The notes beneath the pieces were generated by a model. It was not told the origin of the DNA and searched no databases. It saw only the letters and a program-made list of their open reading frames with translations. Made by a program: the position numbers and the translations under genes. Of a stretch of 64,000 nt of DNA, positions 26,569 through 33,548 are shown piece by piece. Within the stretch, counting starts at the first letter, position 1, and every line of letters begins with the position of its first letter. Where the stretch lies: the NCBI GenBank assembly GCA_963677625.2, contig CAXXSW010000004.1, positions 591,815 to 655,814 on the forward strand. The letters run 5' to 3'. The stretch is from UBA1351 sp963677625 (GTDB taxonomy: Bacteria > Bacillota > Clostridia > Lachnospirales > Vallitaleaceae).

Positions 26569-27015
26569 TTAGGAGCTGAGAGGGGCTTTTTTTCTGACGA
26601 GGAAGGGTTTGTATTTATCTTTTTTCGACATGCCGGCCTGCTTTTTTCTGATGATAAAAAAAGCGACGGCAAACAGTAAAAAACCAACGCCCATGGACAT
26701 GGCTGAGTTGCTTATTCCCAGGGTCGGGGCAAGGGCATCCCCGATCAGTGCGCCGATGATGAGCAATATAATAGGGAATACATAAAGAAAGAAACTTAAA
26801 AAAAGCATGGGACCGGAATCAATGCCCACAATAACCCGGTCTCCTTCTACGACACGAATGGTGTTGGGGACAACGATGGTCATCTCTTCGGAAGGATGGT
26901 GACTGACACCGCAGGAGTCTTTTGAGGAGCAGCTTTCGCAAGCGGCCGAGCGTGTGGTTTTAATCCAGGCTTTTTCAGGTGTGGCGTGTGTGACAATTCC
27001 GTCTTCAGTAATCAT
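26569..27015 (-). CDS. RseC/MucC-like SoxR-reducing system protein
   Basis: 148 residues. The N-terminal domain carries the RseC cysteines CESCSSKDSC (about 27-36), then a beta segment and two membrane spans (about 72-95 and 105-126), ending in a basic tail. In gammaproteobacteria RseC works with Rnf-type (Rsx) complexes to keep SoxR reduced; here it sits directly upstream of the cytochrome-rnf operon on the same strand, so a maturation or accessory role for Rnf is plausible. Its precise role in this lineage is unknown. Confidence 0.85.
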   Translation of the reverse strand: MITEDGIVTHATPEKAWIKTTRSAACESCSSKDSCGVSHHPSEEMTIVVPNTIRVVEGDRVIVGIDSGPMLFLSFFLYVFPIILLIIGALIGDALAPTLGISNSAMSMGVGFLLFAVAFFIIRKKQAGMSKKDKYKPFLVRKKAPLSS

Positions 27016-27128
27016 GATCTGCTCTTTTTCAATGGGGGGTTAGTGTCGGCACCTTAGGGCTGCTTACAAAAAATTGCTCCGGTCCTTGGTGTGTAACGGT
27101 TCAGGTTAACGGGTCTCTATAATTAATG

Positions 27129-27449
27129 TCAGGCAATGATATTAACCTGACCGCCTCGCAGGACCTGGGGTTGATTCATCGATTGATCCATCTGGTCATC
27201 TTTAAAACTTTTCAGGGTCGACTGTTGATTTTGCTCTTCTTGGGCCAGGTCCAGTTGCTTTTGCGCCTGAAGTGTTAATGCCTGCGGTGTGATTTCAACT
27301 TGAAAGGCTTCCTGACGGGTCCGGGGGTTCTCCTTATTAATATCGGTTGCCGGGGTTGCTTCCCTATTGTTGTTCCGTACAGGTGCCGTGTCTGCCATTT
27401 GTGCATTGGCTGTGTAGGCGTTCAGTCCCTGAATACCGGCGATATTCAT
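27129..27449 (-). CDS. Small polar protein of unknown function
   Basis: 106 residues beginning MNIAGIQGLNAYTANAQMAD; very rich in Gln, Asn and Ala with no cysteines, signal or membrane span. A central amphipathic region (QALTLQAQKQLDLAQEEQNQQ) may form a helix. The pattern recalls small motility or flagellar-associated proteins in which a short hydrophobic N-terminus precedes a Gln-rich helix, but I cannot name a family. AAAGGA lies 6 nt before ATG, which supports it as a real gene. Confidence 0.6.
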   Translation of the reverse strand: MNIAGIQGLNAYTANAQMADTAPVRNNNREATPATDINKENPRTRQEAFQVEITPQALTLQAQKQLDLAQEEQNQQSTLKSFKDDQMDQSMNQPQVLRGGQVNIIA

Positions 27450-27535
27450 TTGGTGTCCTTTCTATGCTGAATTTTTTAATACAAGTTAAGAATAATCCCA
27501 AGAAAAGGGGATGTCAAATTTTTTATTGAAAGTGC

Positions 27536-27564
27536 TTGACATGAAATTGGGGTTGGTATATAAC
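27536..27564 (+). promoter_or_regulatory. Promoter of the first tRNA-Asn gene
   Basis: TTGACA (27536-27541) and TATAAC (27559-27564), 17-bp spacer, about 28 bp before the mature tRNA. Confidence 0.75.
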
Positions 27565-27592
27565 CCTCAGGTCTTTGATTGAGAGACGCTGT

Positions 27593-27668
27593 TCCCCAGT
27601 AGCTCAGTTGGCAGAGCGAGTGGCTGTTAACCACTAAGTCCGCGGTTCAAGTCCGTGCTGGGGAGCCA
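27593..27668 (+). tRNA. tRNA-Asn (GTT), copy 1
   Basis: 76 nt including encoded CCA. Acceptor stem TCCCCAG pairs with CTGGGGA; the anticodon stem AGTGG/CCACT encloses the loop CTGTTAA with anticodon GTT; the T arm contains GGTTCAAGTCC. Discriminator base is G. Confidence 0.97.
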
Positions 27669-27679
27669 CCTAAAAGATA

Positions 27680-27717
27680 ACATCCCGACAACCCCAAGGT
27701 TGCCGGGATTTTTGTTT
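27680..27717 (+). terminator. Terminator after tRNA-Asn copy 1
   Basis: Stem CCCGACAACC with GGTTGCCGGG (one A-C mismatch) followed by ATTTTTGTTTTT. Confidence 0.75.
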
Positions 27718-27845
27718 TTAGGCCCTATGGTCAAATACTCAGGGTTAAATAGCCCTTTTGTAGATAAAAAATTGGTTGTTGATATTCCAAGACGTGTTTT
27801 TTTATTTGTATGTATATTAGTGCCGTCTAACTTAATCGAAATTTC

Positions 27846-27874
27846 TTGACATAGAATTGGGGGTGGTATATAAA
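27846..27874 (+). promoter_or_regulatory. Promoter of the second tRNA-Asn gene
   Basis: TTGACA (27846-27851), 17-bp spacer, TATAAA (27869-27874); a near copy of the first promoter. Confidence 0.75.
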
Positions 27875-27902
27875 CCACGAAGTCTTGATTGAGAGACGCT
27901 GT

Positions 27903-27978
27903 TCCCCAGTAGCTCAGTTGGCAGAGCGAGTGGCTGTTAACCACTAAGTCCGCGGTTCAAGTCCGTGCTGGGGAGCCA
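27903..27978 (+). tRNA. tRNA-Asn (GTT), copy 2
   Basis: Identical over all 76 nt to the gene at 27593; same promoter architecture and terminator hairpin (27990-28030 region). Confidence 0.97.
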
Positions 27979-28041
27979 CCTTAAAAGATAACATCCCGAC
28001 AACCCCAGGGTTGCCGGGATTTTTGTTTTTGAGCCCTGTAA

Positions 28042-28137
28042 TAAATATGATGGGCTTGACCATAAGATCGCCCATCTTTTGTAGGGTCAATCCTCCTGTG
28101 GTTGCCCCCGTTAGTGGCGGCACGGAGGCCTGCCTTT
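28042..28137 (+). repeat. Palindromic dispersed element, copy 1 (divergent)
   Basis: Shares GGGCTTGACCATAAGATCG, TTTTGTAGGG and CTGTGGTTGCCCCCGTTAG with the copies at 31531, 39303 and 46803. This copy has decayed in its right arm. Followed by about 170 bp with no gene up to the DUF2325 gene. Confidence 0.75.
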
Positions 28138-28309
28138 TAAATCTTTCTTTTGCAAATACAAAATTAATCATTGACACAATATAAAGTGTTTTGTATTTAT
28201 TTAATTATTAGTTAAGTCTAACTTAATTCAAATTCTGTGATTTTATGATTCCAGATAGTGAACGGTCTGCCCGAAGGGCGCTAATTTATTAAAATCAGGA
28301 GGGGTATTG

Positions 28310-29530
28310 ATGGATGTGATGAGGTGTTTTGCAAATGTATGGGATATTGAGCGTAATTTTAAATGCCCCGTCATCGGTGCGATGTTATCTGTGAACAAAC
28401 ACAGGGATATTCTTAAAAAATGCGGTTGGGATGTCAACGGCCTTAAACCCTATGAATATCACTCCTATTTGATGGGATGTATGGGGGATGAAAATGCGGT
28501 GTCCATCAAAACAAATAACTTTATCCGGCATCAGGCCGGAAAATATATGAAGCAGATTGCGGCCCTTTATAAGAAAAAGGACGCAAAAGGGGTCAGAAGC
28601 CTGTGGAACGACTATTCGGCCCGGGGGATCATCGGCCCAGTAATGTATGCCATTGTGGCCCACAAGGATACAGATATTGATTTGCTCAAGGATATTCATG
28701 GTGAAGTGCATATGCTTTCCCATGCCAATATGACCGAAGTTTTCAGCGTCCGCAAAAAACTTGAAGCGGCGGATCAGAGTCTGGCCCGGGAAAAAAATAA
28801 GGTAAGTGAAAAAAATAAAAAAATCCGGGAACTGGTCAGCCAGTTAAAGCAAACCGGTAAAGAAAAAGAGTGTCTTGCCACAGAAAAAAATCGGCTTAAA
28901 AATCAACTTGCACAACTTGAAACCCAAACGGTTTTTACGCAACCGTCAGGCCCTGACCTGAATCAGGATGTTGAACGCCTTGAACAGGAATTAAGCCGTC
29001 AAAAAGAAGAGGTCCTGAACCTGGAACGGGCGAGAAAACAACTTGAAATTCAATTGTTCAGCGCCGAAAATGAAAACTCCATGCTTAAAGCTGAGTTTGA
29101 GCAGCTTTCGTCGGTTTTTGCCGCAGGAACCGATGATGTCTGCAATTGCCGGGAGCCTGAAACCTGTCCGGTAACAGGAGAATGCCCCGATCAGGATTGT
29201 CCGAGACGCCGCCTGTGTGCCCGGCGGATTTTTATGATCGGCGGTATTACCAAAATGAAATCCTACTACCGGCAGATTGTTGAAAAGGCCGGCGGAGAGT
29301 TTGATTACCATGACGGCTATCTTAGAAGCAGCAATGACGATCTTGCCGCCAAAGTCAGACGCTGTGATGTGGTGGTCTGTCCTGTGAGCTGCAACAGCCA
29401 TAATGCCTGCCTAAAGGTGAAACACCTGTGCACCCGGTATAACAAGGAATTAAAAATTTTAAACAGCGCCAGCCTGTCCGCTGTTACCCAGGCGTTGATT
29501 GTTCCCGAAGATTCAGCAAGTCTCAACTAA
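28310..29530 (+). CDS. DUF2325 domain protein with long coiled coil
   Basis: 406 residues from ATG 28310 (AGGAGGGG upstream; the TTG three bases earlier is too close to it). Residues 1-140 are a conserved helical domain with several Cys and His (MRCFANVWDIERNFKCP; MGCMGDEN), residues about 145-265 are coiled coil, and the C-terminus (about 300-395) is DUF2325: IFMIGGITKMKSYYRQIVEK, CDVVVCPVSCNSHNACLKVK. Between them is a Cys-rich segment (CNCREPETCPVTGECPDQDC) that could bind metal. DUF2325 proteins are often near regulators or metal and nitrogen genes; the function is unknown. Confidence 0.85.
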   Translation: MDVMRCFANVWDIERNFKCPVIGAMLSVNKHRDILKKCGWDVNGLKPYEYHSYLMGCMGDENAVSIKTNNFIRHQAGKYMKQIAALYKKKDAKGVRSLWNDYSARGIIGPVMYAIVAHKDTDIDLLKDIHGEVHMLSHANMTEVFSVRKKLEAADQSLAREKNKVSEKNKKIRELVSQLKQTGKEKECLATEKNRLKNQLAQLETQTVFTQPSGPDLNQDVERLEQELSRQKEEVLNLERARKQLEIQLFSAENENSMLKAEFEQLSSVFAAGTDDVCNCREPETCPVTGECPDQDCPRRRLCARRIFMIGGITKMKSYYRQIVEKAGGEFDYHDGYLRSSNDDLAAKVRRCDVVVCPVSCNSHNACLKVKHLCTRYNKELKILNSASLSAVTQALIVPEDSASLN

Positions 29531-29694
29531 CGGCCATGCCCTATCGGGCACAACAAAACATGAAAGTAACTTAACAACTTATCGGCACTTTCATATAAAC
29601 GGCCATGGGCCGAGCCAGGTCTATCATGACCCAGGCTTCGACCCACAACGAAGAATGAAAGAACTCAATAAGTTATCCAGCTCTTTCATATAAA
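29528..29694 (+). ncRNA. Two tandem units of a structured repeat (candidate RNA motif)
   Basis: Unit 1 is about 29528-29597 and unit 2 about 29598-29694. Each starts with AACGGCCATG, has a variable hairpin with TATC in its loop (TGCCC/GGGCA in unit 1; a longer TGGG...CCCA with inner GGTC/GACC in unit 2), then ACAAC, then an 8-bp stem with a 19-nt loop, then ATATAAA. The second stem is ATGAAAGT/ACTTTCAT in unit 1 and ATGAAAGA/TCTTTCAT in unit 2, a compensatory change. The loops share ACTyAAyAAsTTATC. It begins at the DUF2325 stop codon. Function unknown; no T-tract terminator follows. Confidence 0.5.
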
Positions 29695-29701
29695 AAATAT
29701 C

Positions 29702-29731
29702 TTGACATTTTTTCAATTGGAGAAATAATGA
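29702..29731 (+). promoter_or_regulatory. Candidate promoter of the OmpR-type two-component system
   Basis: TTGACA (29702-29707) and TAATGA (29726-29731) with an 18-bp spacer, about 70 bp before the kinase start. Confidence 0.5.
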
Positions 29732-29802
29732 CGTGTTAACCATATAAATTTTAGCCGTTTTGCGCGCAAAAGGCACATCCCTTATTAAACAAAGATTGAT
29801 CC

Positions 29803-30819
29803 ATGCAGATTTTGAACCCCTCCCGGTGGTATCTTCACCCGGTATTTATTTTTGCCTGTTCCCTGTTTGCCCTGGCCACATTTTTGGTTCTTACGGTCAG
29901 TTTGTACATGGAGATCCGTTCGGCCCTTGAGGTGGTGATGCTCAAGTTCAACATCGCGCCCCAGGCCATTTTCCCGTCCAAAACCGGGATGACCATACTG
30001 GTGTTGAGCCTGTTGATCTTCGTGGTGCTGGCCGGTATTTTCCTCGCCTTTATCTACTACCAGAAGACCGTGAATCTGTTCCGGCTCCAGCACAATTTTA
30101 TCTATAATTTCACCCATGAGCTCAAAACCCCCGTGACCTCCCTTCGCCTCTATCTTGAAACCTTTATCCGCCACCCCATGGATCCCGGGGATGTAAAAAA
30201 ATACAGTACGGATATGCTCAAGGATATTGACCGGCTCACCGAGAATATTGACCGGATTCTTAATCTGGCACGCATTGAGAGTCAGAATTTTGGATCAAAG
30301 GTGACCCGGGAAAGCCTTGTGGTGGTTTTAAAGGACTTTTGCCGGAAAAATGCCTCTTTGTTCAGGGATCTTGAGGTAAAAATTAAAAATCCGTCGGGGG
30401 GTAAATTTGAGTATCCGGTCAATGTCTTTTTACTGGATATTCTGCTGACCAACATTTTTTCAAATGCCATCCGATACAATGAAAGCCGCACACCCTGTCT
30501 GACCATTTTATTTAAAAGTTACTTGCAGAAAGTGACCATTGAATTTATTGATAACGGCATTGGTGTGGAAAAGCAGGATGCAAAAAAGATTTTTCGAAAA
30601 TTTTACCAGGGGGACAGGAACAGTAACCAGGCAAATACAGGATCCGGCCTCGGGTTGTATCTTGTCTCAAGTATTGCCGCCATTCACGGCTGGCGGGCAT
30701 CGGTGTCCAGTGACGGCAAGGGCAACGGCGCCAAATTTACCATTACCATTCCCCGGGCAAGCATTGCCAGCGTCAGAGATAAGGAGTTATGGAAACGGCT
30801 GAAAAAAAACGTATTCTGA
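29803..30819 (+). CDS. Membrane sensor histidine kinase
   Basis: 338 residues: two membrane spans (about 12-36 and 66-88) with a short periplasmic loop, no clear HAMP, then HisKA with the phosphoacceptor His in NFTHELKTPVTSLRLYLE (about 107) and HATPase_c with the N box NAIRYN, DNGIGV and GSGLGLYLVS. The short loop suggests sensing in or near the membrane. The reading frame overlaps the response regulator gene by 31 bp, so the two are translated together. Ligand unknown. The ribosome site before ATG is poor. Confidence 0.92.
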   Translation: MQILNPSRWYLHPVFIFACSLFALATFLVLTVSLYMEIRSALEVVMLKFNIAPQAIFPSKTGMTILVLSLLIFVVLAGIFLAFIYYQKTVNLFRLQHNFIYNFTHELKTPVTSLRLYLETFIRHPMDPGDVKKYSTDMLKDIDRLTENIDRILNLARIESQNFGSKVTRESLVVVLKDFCRKNASLFRDLEVKIKNPSGGKFEYPVNVFLLDILLTNIFSNAIRYNESRTPCLTILFKSYLQKVTIEFIDNGIGVEKQDAKKIFRKFYQGDRNSNQANTGSGLGLYLVSSIAAIHGWRASVSSDGKGNGAKFTITIPRASIASVRDKELWKRLKKNVF

Positions 30820-31529
30820 TCATAGAGGATGAATCCCATATTGCCGAAGGGATCAAACTGAATCTCACCCTCCAGGGCTATGCGGCCAAAGTGGCGGCCG
30901 ACGGTATTGAAGGGCTTGAAACATGGCGCGCCTGGCAACCGGATCTGATTGTGCTGGATATTATGCTGCCCATGGTGGACGGGTTTTCCATTCTCCAGAC
31001 CATTCGCAGGGAGGATGAAAAGATCCCTGTGCTGATTTTATCGGCCCGGGGGGATACCCGGGATAAGGTCCGGGGGTTGAAATACGGGGTGGATGATTAC
31101 CTGTCAAAGCCATTTGATCTGGAAGAATTTTTGTTGCGTGTGGCCCGGCTGGTGCAACGCAAGGAGTGGTACGAGACGCCTGAAAAAGAGGAGAAAACTT
31201 CAGATTGCCCTTTGTTTGAAGGTTTGGCATATTCCTTTGGCGCAAATCACATTGATTTTGTGACATCCACGGCCCGGTGTGTGGCAGGCGACGTGGTCCT
31301 GACCGAGCAGGAGATCACCCTGCTGCGTATTTTCATCGCCCAGCAGGGGAAGCCCTTGTCCCGGAAAATGCTTCTCAAGGCCGGATGGGGGTATGCCAGG
31401 GACACCTCCACCCGGACGGTGGACAACTTTATTGTCAGGTTCAGAAAATATTTTGAAACCAACCCCAAGTCGCCGGTCTATTTTAAAAGCCGCAGGTCTG
31501 TGGGCTATATCTTTGAACCCGGGGAGTAA
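30789..31529 (+). CDS. OmpR/PhoB-type response regulator
   Basis: 246 residues: receiver domain (EDESHIAEGIKLNL; phospho-Asp in LIVLDIMLP near 55; Lys in YLSKPF) and a C-terminal winged helix (LTEQEITLLRIFIAQQGKPL ... TVDNFIVRFRKYFE ... RSVGYIFEPGE). It is the partner of the overlapping kinase and probably a transcription activator or repressor of unknown targets. The linker of about 25 residues is acidic. Confidence 0.95.
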   Translation: METAEKKRILIIEDESHIAEGIKLNLTLQGYAAKVAADGIEGLETWRAWQPDLIVLDIMLPMVDGFSILQTIRREDEKIPVLILSARGDTRDKVRGLKYGVDDYLSKPFDLEEFLLRVARLVQRKEWYETPEKEEKTSDCPLFEGLAYSFGANHIDFVTSTARCVAGDVVLTEQEITLLRIFIAQQGKPLSRKMLLKAGWGYARDTSTRTVDNFIVRFRKYFETNPKSPVYFKSRRSVGYIFEPGE

Positions 31530-31530
31530 A

Positions 31531-31628
31531 TTATTGGGCTTGATCATAAGATCGGCCATATTTTGTAGGGGCAATCCCCCTGTGGTTGCCCTCGTTAGGG
31601 CAGGCACAGGGGCCTGCCCCTACAATGA
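31531..31628 (+). repeat. Palindromic dispersed element, copy 2 (best preserved)
   Basis: Left module GGGCTTGATCATAAGATCGG, then TTTTGTAGGGGCAATCCCC, then CTGTGGTTGCCC, GTTAGGGCAGGCAC and GGGGCCTGCCCCTACAATG. The outer TGTAGGGGCA and TGCCCCTACA and the inner arms fold into a long hairpin. It lies between the response regulator and the convergent DUF6178 gene. Confidence 0.85.
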
Positions 31629-31651
31629 CCGACGCTCGAATCAATCCCAAA

Positions 31652-33421
31652 TTATTCCTGGCCTGCCAGGAGGAACATGGGCATAAAGCGCGGGTCCAGG
31701 TCTTCTCGTTGAACATGGCCGTATTCCGACTCAAGTTCCCGCAGCAGTCCGTACAAAATACCCTGGAGTGCTGTGGGCAGATCTGTTTCCTCCACCCCGG
31801 ATGCCTGGGCAGCCCATAACGCCAGATCCTTGGCCTGGGTATCTCCGATAGACTCCGTTTCAAAAAGCTGGGCAAAGAAATCTTTGAATTCAGCGAGCTC
31901 AATGGGCGCAAGGCTAAATGGTTTTGACGGGTTCAGGCCCATACGGTCCCGGGCCCACAAGGTCAGGATCATGCTTTTGTATGTGAGCACCCCAAAGGTA
32001 AAGGTGGATATGTCCACATCCAGGCTGTTGAGAAAATCATCCAGACCGATGATTTCATCCAGCTGTCGTTGGGTGGCCCGGATGTCGGACATGCTTGCAA
32101 AGTTGCGGTATAACATCTTGTCGGCATAGTCGGCAAAGAACATGGGCCGCTGTATCATCAGGCCGCCGAGGATGCCCAGGTACGCTTCCCCTAGAAAACT
32201 TAAGGGCAGGTTCTTTGTTCCGATAAAACTTGTCTCATACCATTTGTTTGCCGTGGCCTGAATCTTTGCGCCTTCCCGGGCCCCGGTTCTGAAAATATCT
32301 TCAAGGAAATATTTTTTGATCAGATTTGCTGCGGTCTCCACACTGATGTTGGCGCCGTCCATGAGCACCTCAAGACCCAAGCTCAGGGTGGACATGGTTT
32401 TTTCAAGGGGCTTTTCAATGGATTCCCGGCTCCTGATTTTGATGCGGTCTGCGCTGATCACCTTGTTGATCAGGGCGGCAAGCTCGCTGTCAAGGCCCGG
32501 TATACCCCCTTGGGCATCAAGATGCGCCAGGGTTTTGGCAAACAGGTTGTCACCCTTTAAAAACTGGGTGAAGTACATGGGCGGCATGGGCATATCCGGA
32601 TCAGGTGCCTGGGATGCATTGGCACTTGCAGGCCGCTGTTTCAAGCCCTTTAGGGGCACCGGCTGGTAAATGCCAACTGCTTCATGGGCCGGCAGGAATC
32701 CTTTTTCCGCAAGCCTGATATTTTTTTGCCGGAACTGTTCTTCCTCGGCTTCGGCGGGCAGAAGGCTTGCGGTTTCAAGGAGCAGGCCGTGGAGCACCGA
32801 AAGATCCATGGCGGCAAGGCTTTTGAGCATCTGTTCGATCAATTCCGGCGCGTCATCGGGCAGCCCGTCTTCCTGGGGGGCGTCCTGGGGCAAAATATCG
32901 GCGTCTTCGTTTTCATCCGTGCCGGATTTGTTGCCCGGAAACCTGAAATAAAATTTGTCATCCAGGGTGATGTAGTCATCAAAATCTTCCGGCGGCACTT
33001 CATCGTGTTCCCGGACGACAATTTGCATTTTCTGCGCCAGATAATATTCCAGAAAATCAGGCTTTTCCATGATGACCCAGCGCAAAAGCCGCTGGGGATC
33101 GGCTTTGAACAAAAATGAAAAGACCTGGGTCATCATATGGGGATCGAGCCGGTCATCGTCCCAGACCTCCACATCCAGGATATATTCCCATTGGCTGGAT
33201 GCAGCCAGGGCCAGCACCGGAATGAAATCATGGACCCCCACCTTGTGCATCAGGTAGTAGAGATCCTGATCCGGAAAGGACTGGATCAATGTGGCAGGGG
33301 AGGGCGCTTCAAGGATCATATCCAGGGCTTTGGCCCCGTCGCTGACAAGGATGTCCCGGCGCATATTTTGTAGTTTTAGTTCTCTTCTGGTTTTATTGGC
33401 CAGTTGATAATCATTATTCAT
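31652..33421 (-). CDS. DUF6178-like protein
   Basis: About 589 residues from ATG 33421 (MNNDYQLANKTRRELKLQNM). I resist the earlier ATG at 33643 because the 74 residues it would add (SYHEGHEAHEEY, LHELHVLHG) are translated from an intergenic inverted repeat. Soluble, mostly helical and acidic with a low-complexity acidic stretch (EDADILPQDAPQEDGLPDD, about 175-195). It resembles DUF6178, a family I know from Desulfobacterales and relatives; no function is established. The ribosome site is weak. The next upstream gene is the B12-binding radical SAM gene. Confidence 0.7.
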   Translation of the reverse strand: MNNDYQLANKTRRELKLQNMRRDILVSDGAKALDMILEAPSPATLIQSFPDQDLYYLMHKVGVHDFIPVLALAASSQWEYILDVEVWDDDRLDPHMMTQVFSFLFKADPQRLLRWVIMEKPDFLEYYLAQKMQIVVREHDEVPPEDFDDYITLDDKFYFRFPGNKSGTDENEDADILPQDAPQEDGLPDDAPELIEQMLKSLAAMDLSVLHGLLLETASLLPAEAEEEQFRQKNIRLAEKGFLPAHEAVGIYQPVPLKGLKQRPASANASQAPDPDMPMPPMYFTQFLKGDNLFAKTLAHLDAQGGIPGLDSELAALINKVISADRIKIRSRESIEKPLEKTMSTLSLGLEVLMDGANISVETAANLIKKYFLEDIFRTGAREGAKIQATANKWYETSFIGTKNLPLSFLGEAYLGILGGLMIQRPMFFADYADKMLYRNFASMSDIRATQRQLDEIIGLDDFLNSLDVDISTFTFGVLTYKSMILTLWARDRMGLNPSKPFSLAPIELAEFKDFFAQLFETESIGDTQAKDLALWAAQASGVEETDLPTALQGILYGLLRELESEYGHVQREDLDPRFMPMFLLAGQE

Positions 33422-33446
33422 AGGTAAATACTGTTCCAGATTTAAA

Positions 33447-33521
33447 CCATGAAGAACATGAAGTTCATGAAGAGTGGGTTTTCCAGGTATATATTCTTCA
33501 TGCGCTTCATGTCCTTCATGG
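33447..33521. repeat. Large inverted repeat built from CATGAAG units
   Basis: Left arm 33447-33472 holds three CATGAAG units spaced by two bases; right arm 33496-33521 holds three CTTCATG units. The arms match over 26 positions with only the spacer bases differing; the loop is 23 nt. It lies between the DUF6178 gene and the radical SAM gene. Confidence 0.85.
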
Positions 33522-33548
33522 TAAGATAATATATGAATTGCTTGTTGT

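Noticed and set aside
29559..29594. Hairpin ATGAAAGT/ACTTTCAT as an ordinary rho-independent terminator of the DUF2325 gene
   Set aside because: AT-rich stem with a 19-nt loop and no U-tract; the same structure is repeated downstream, which a terminator would not need.
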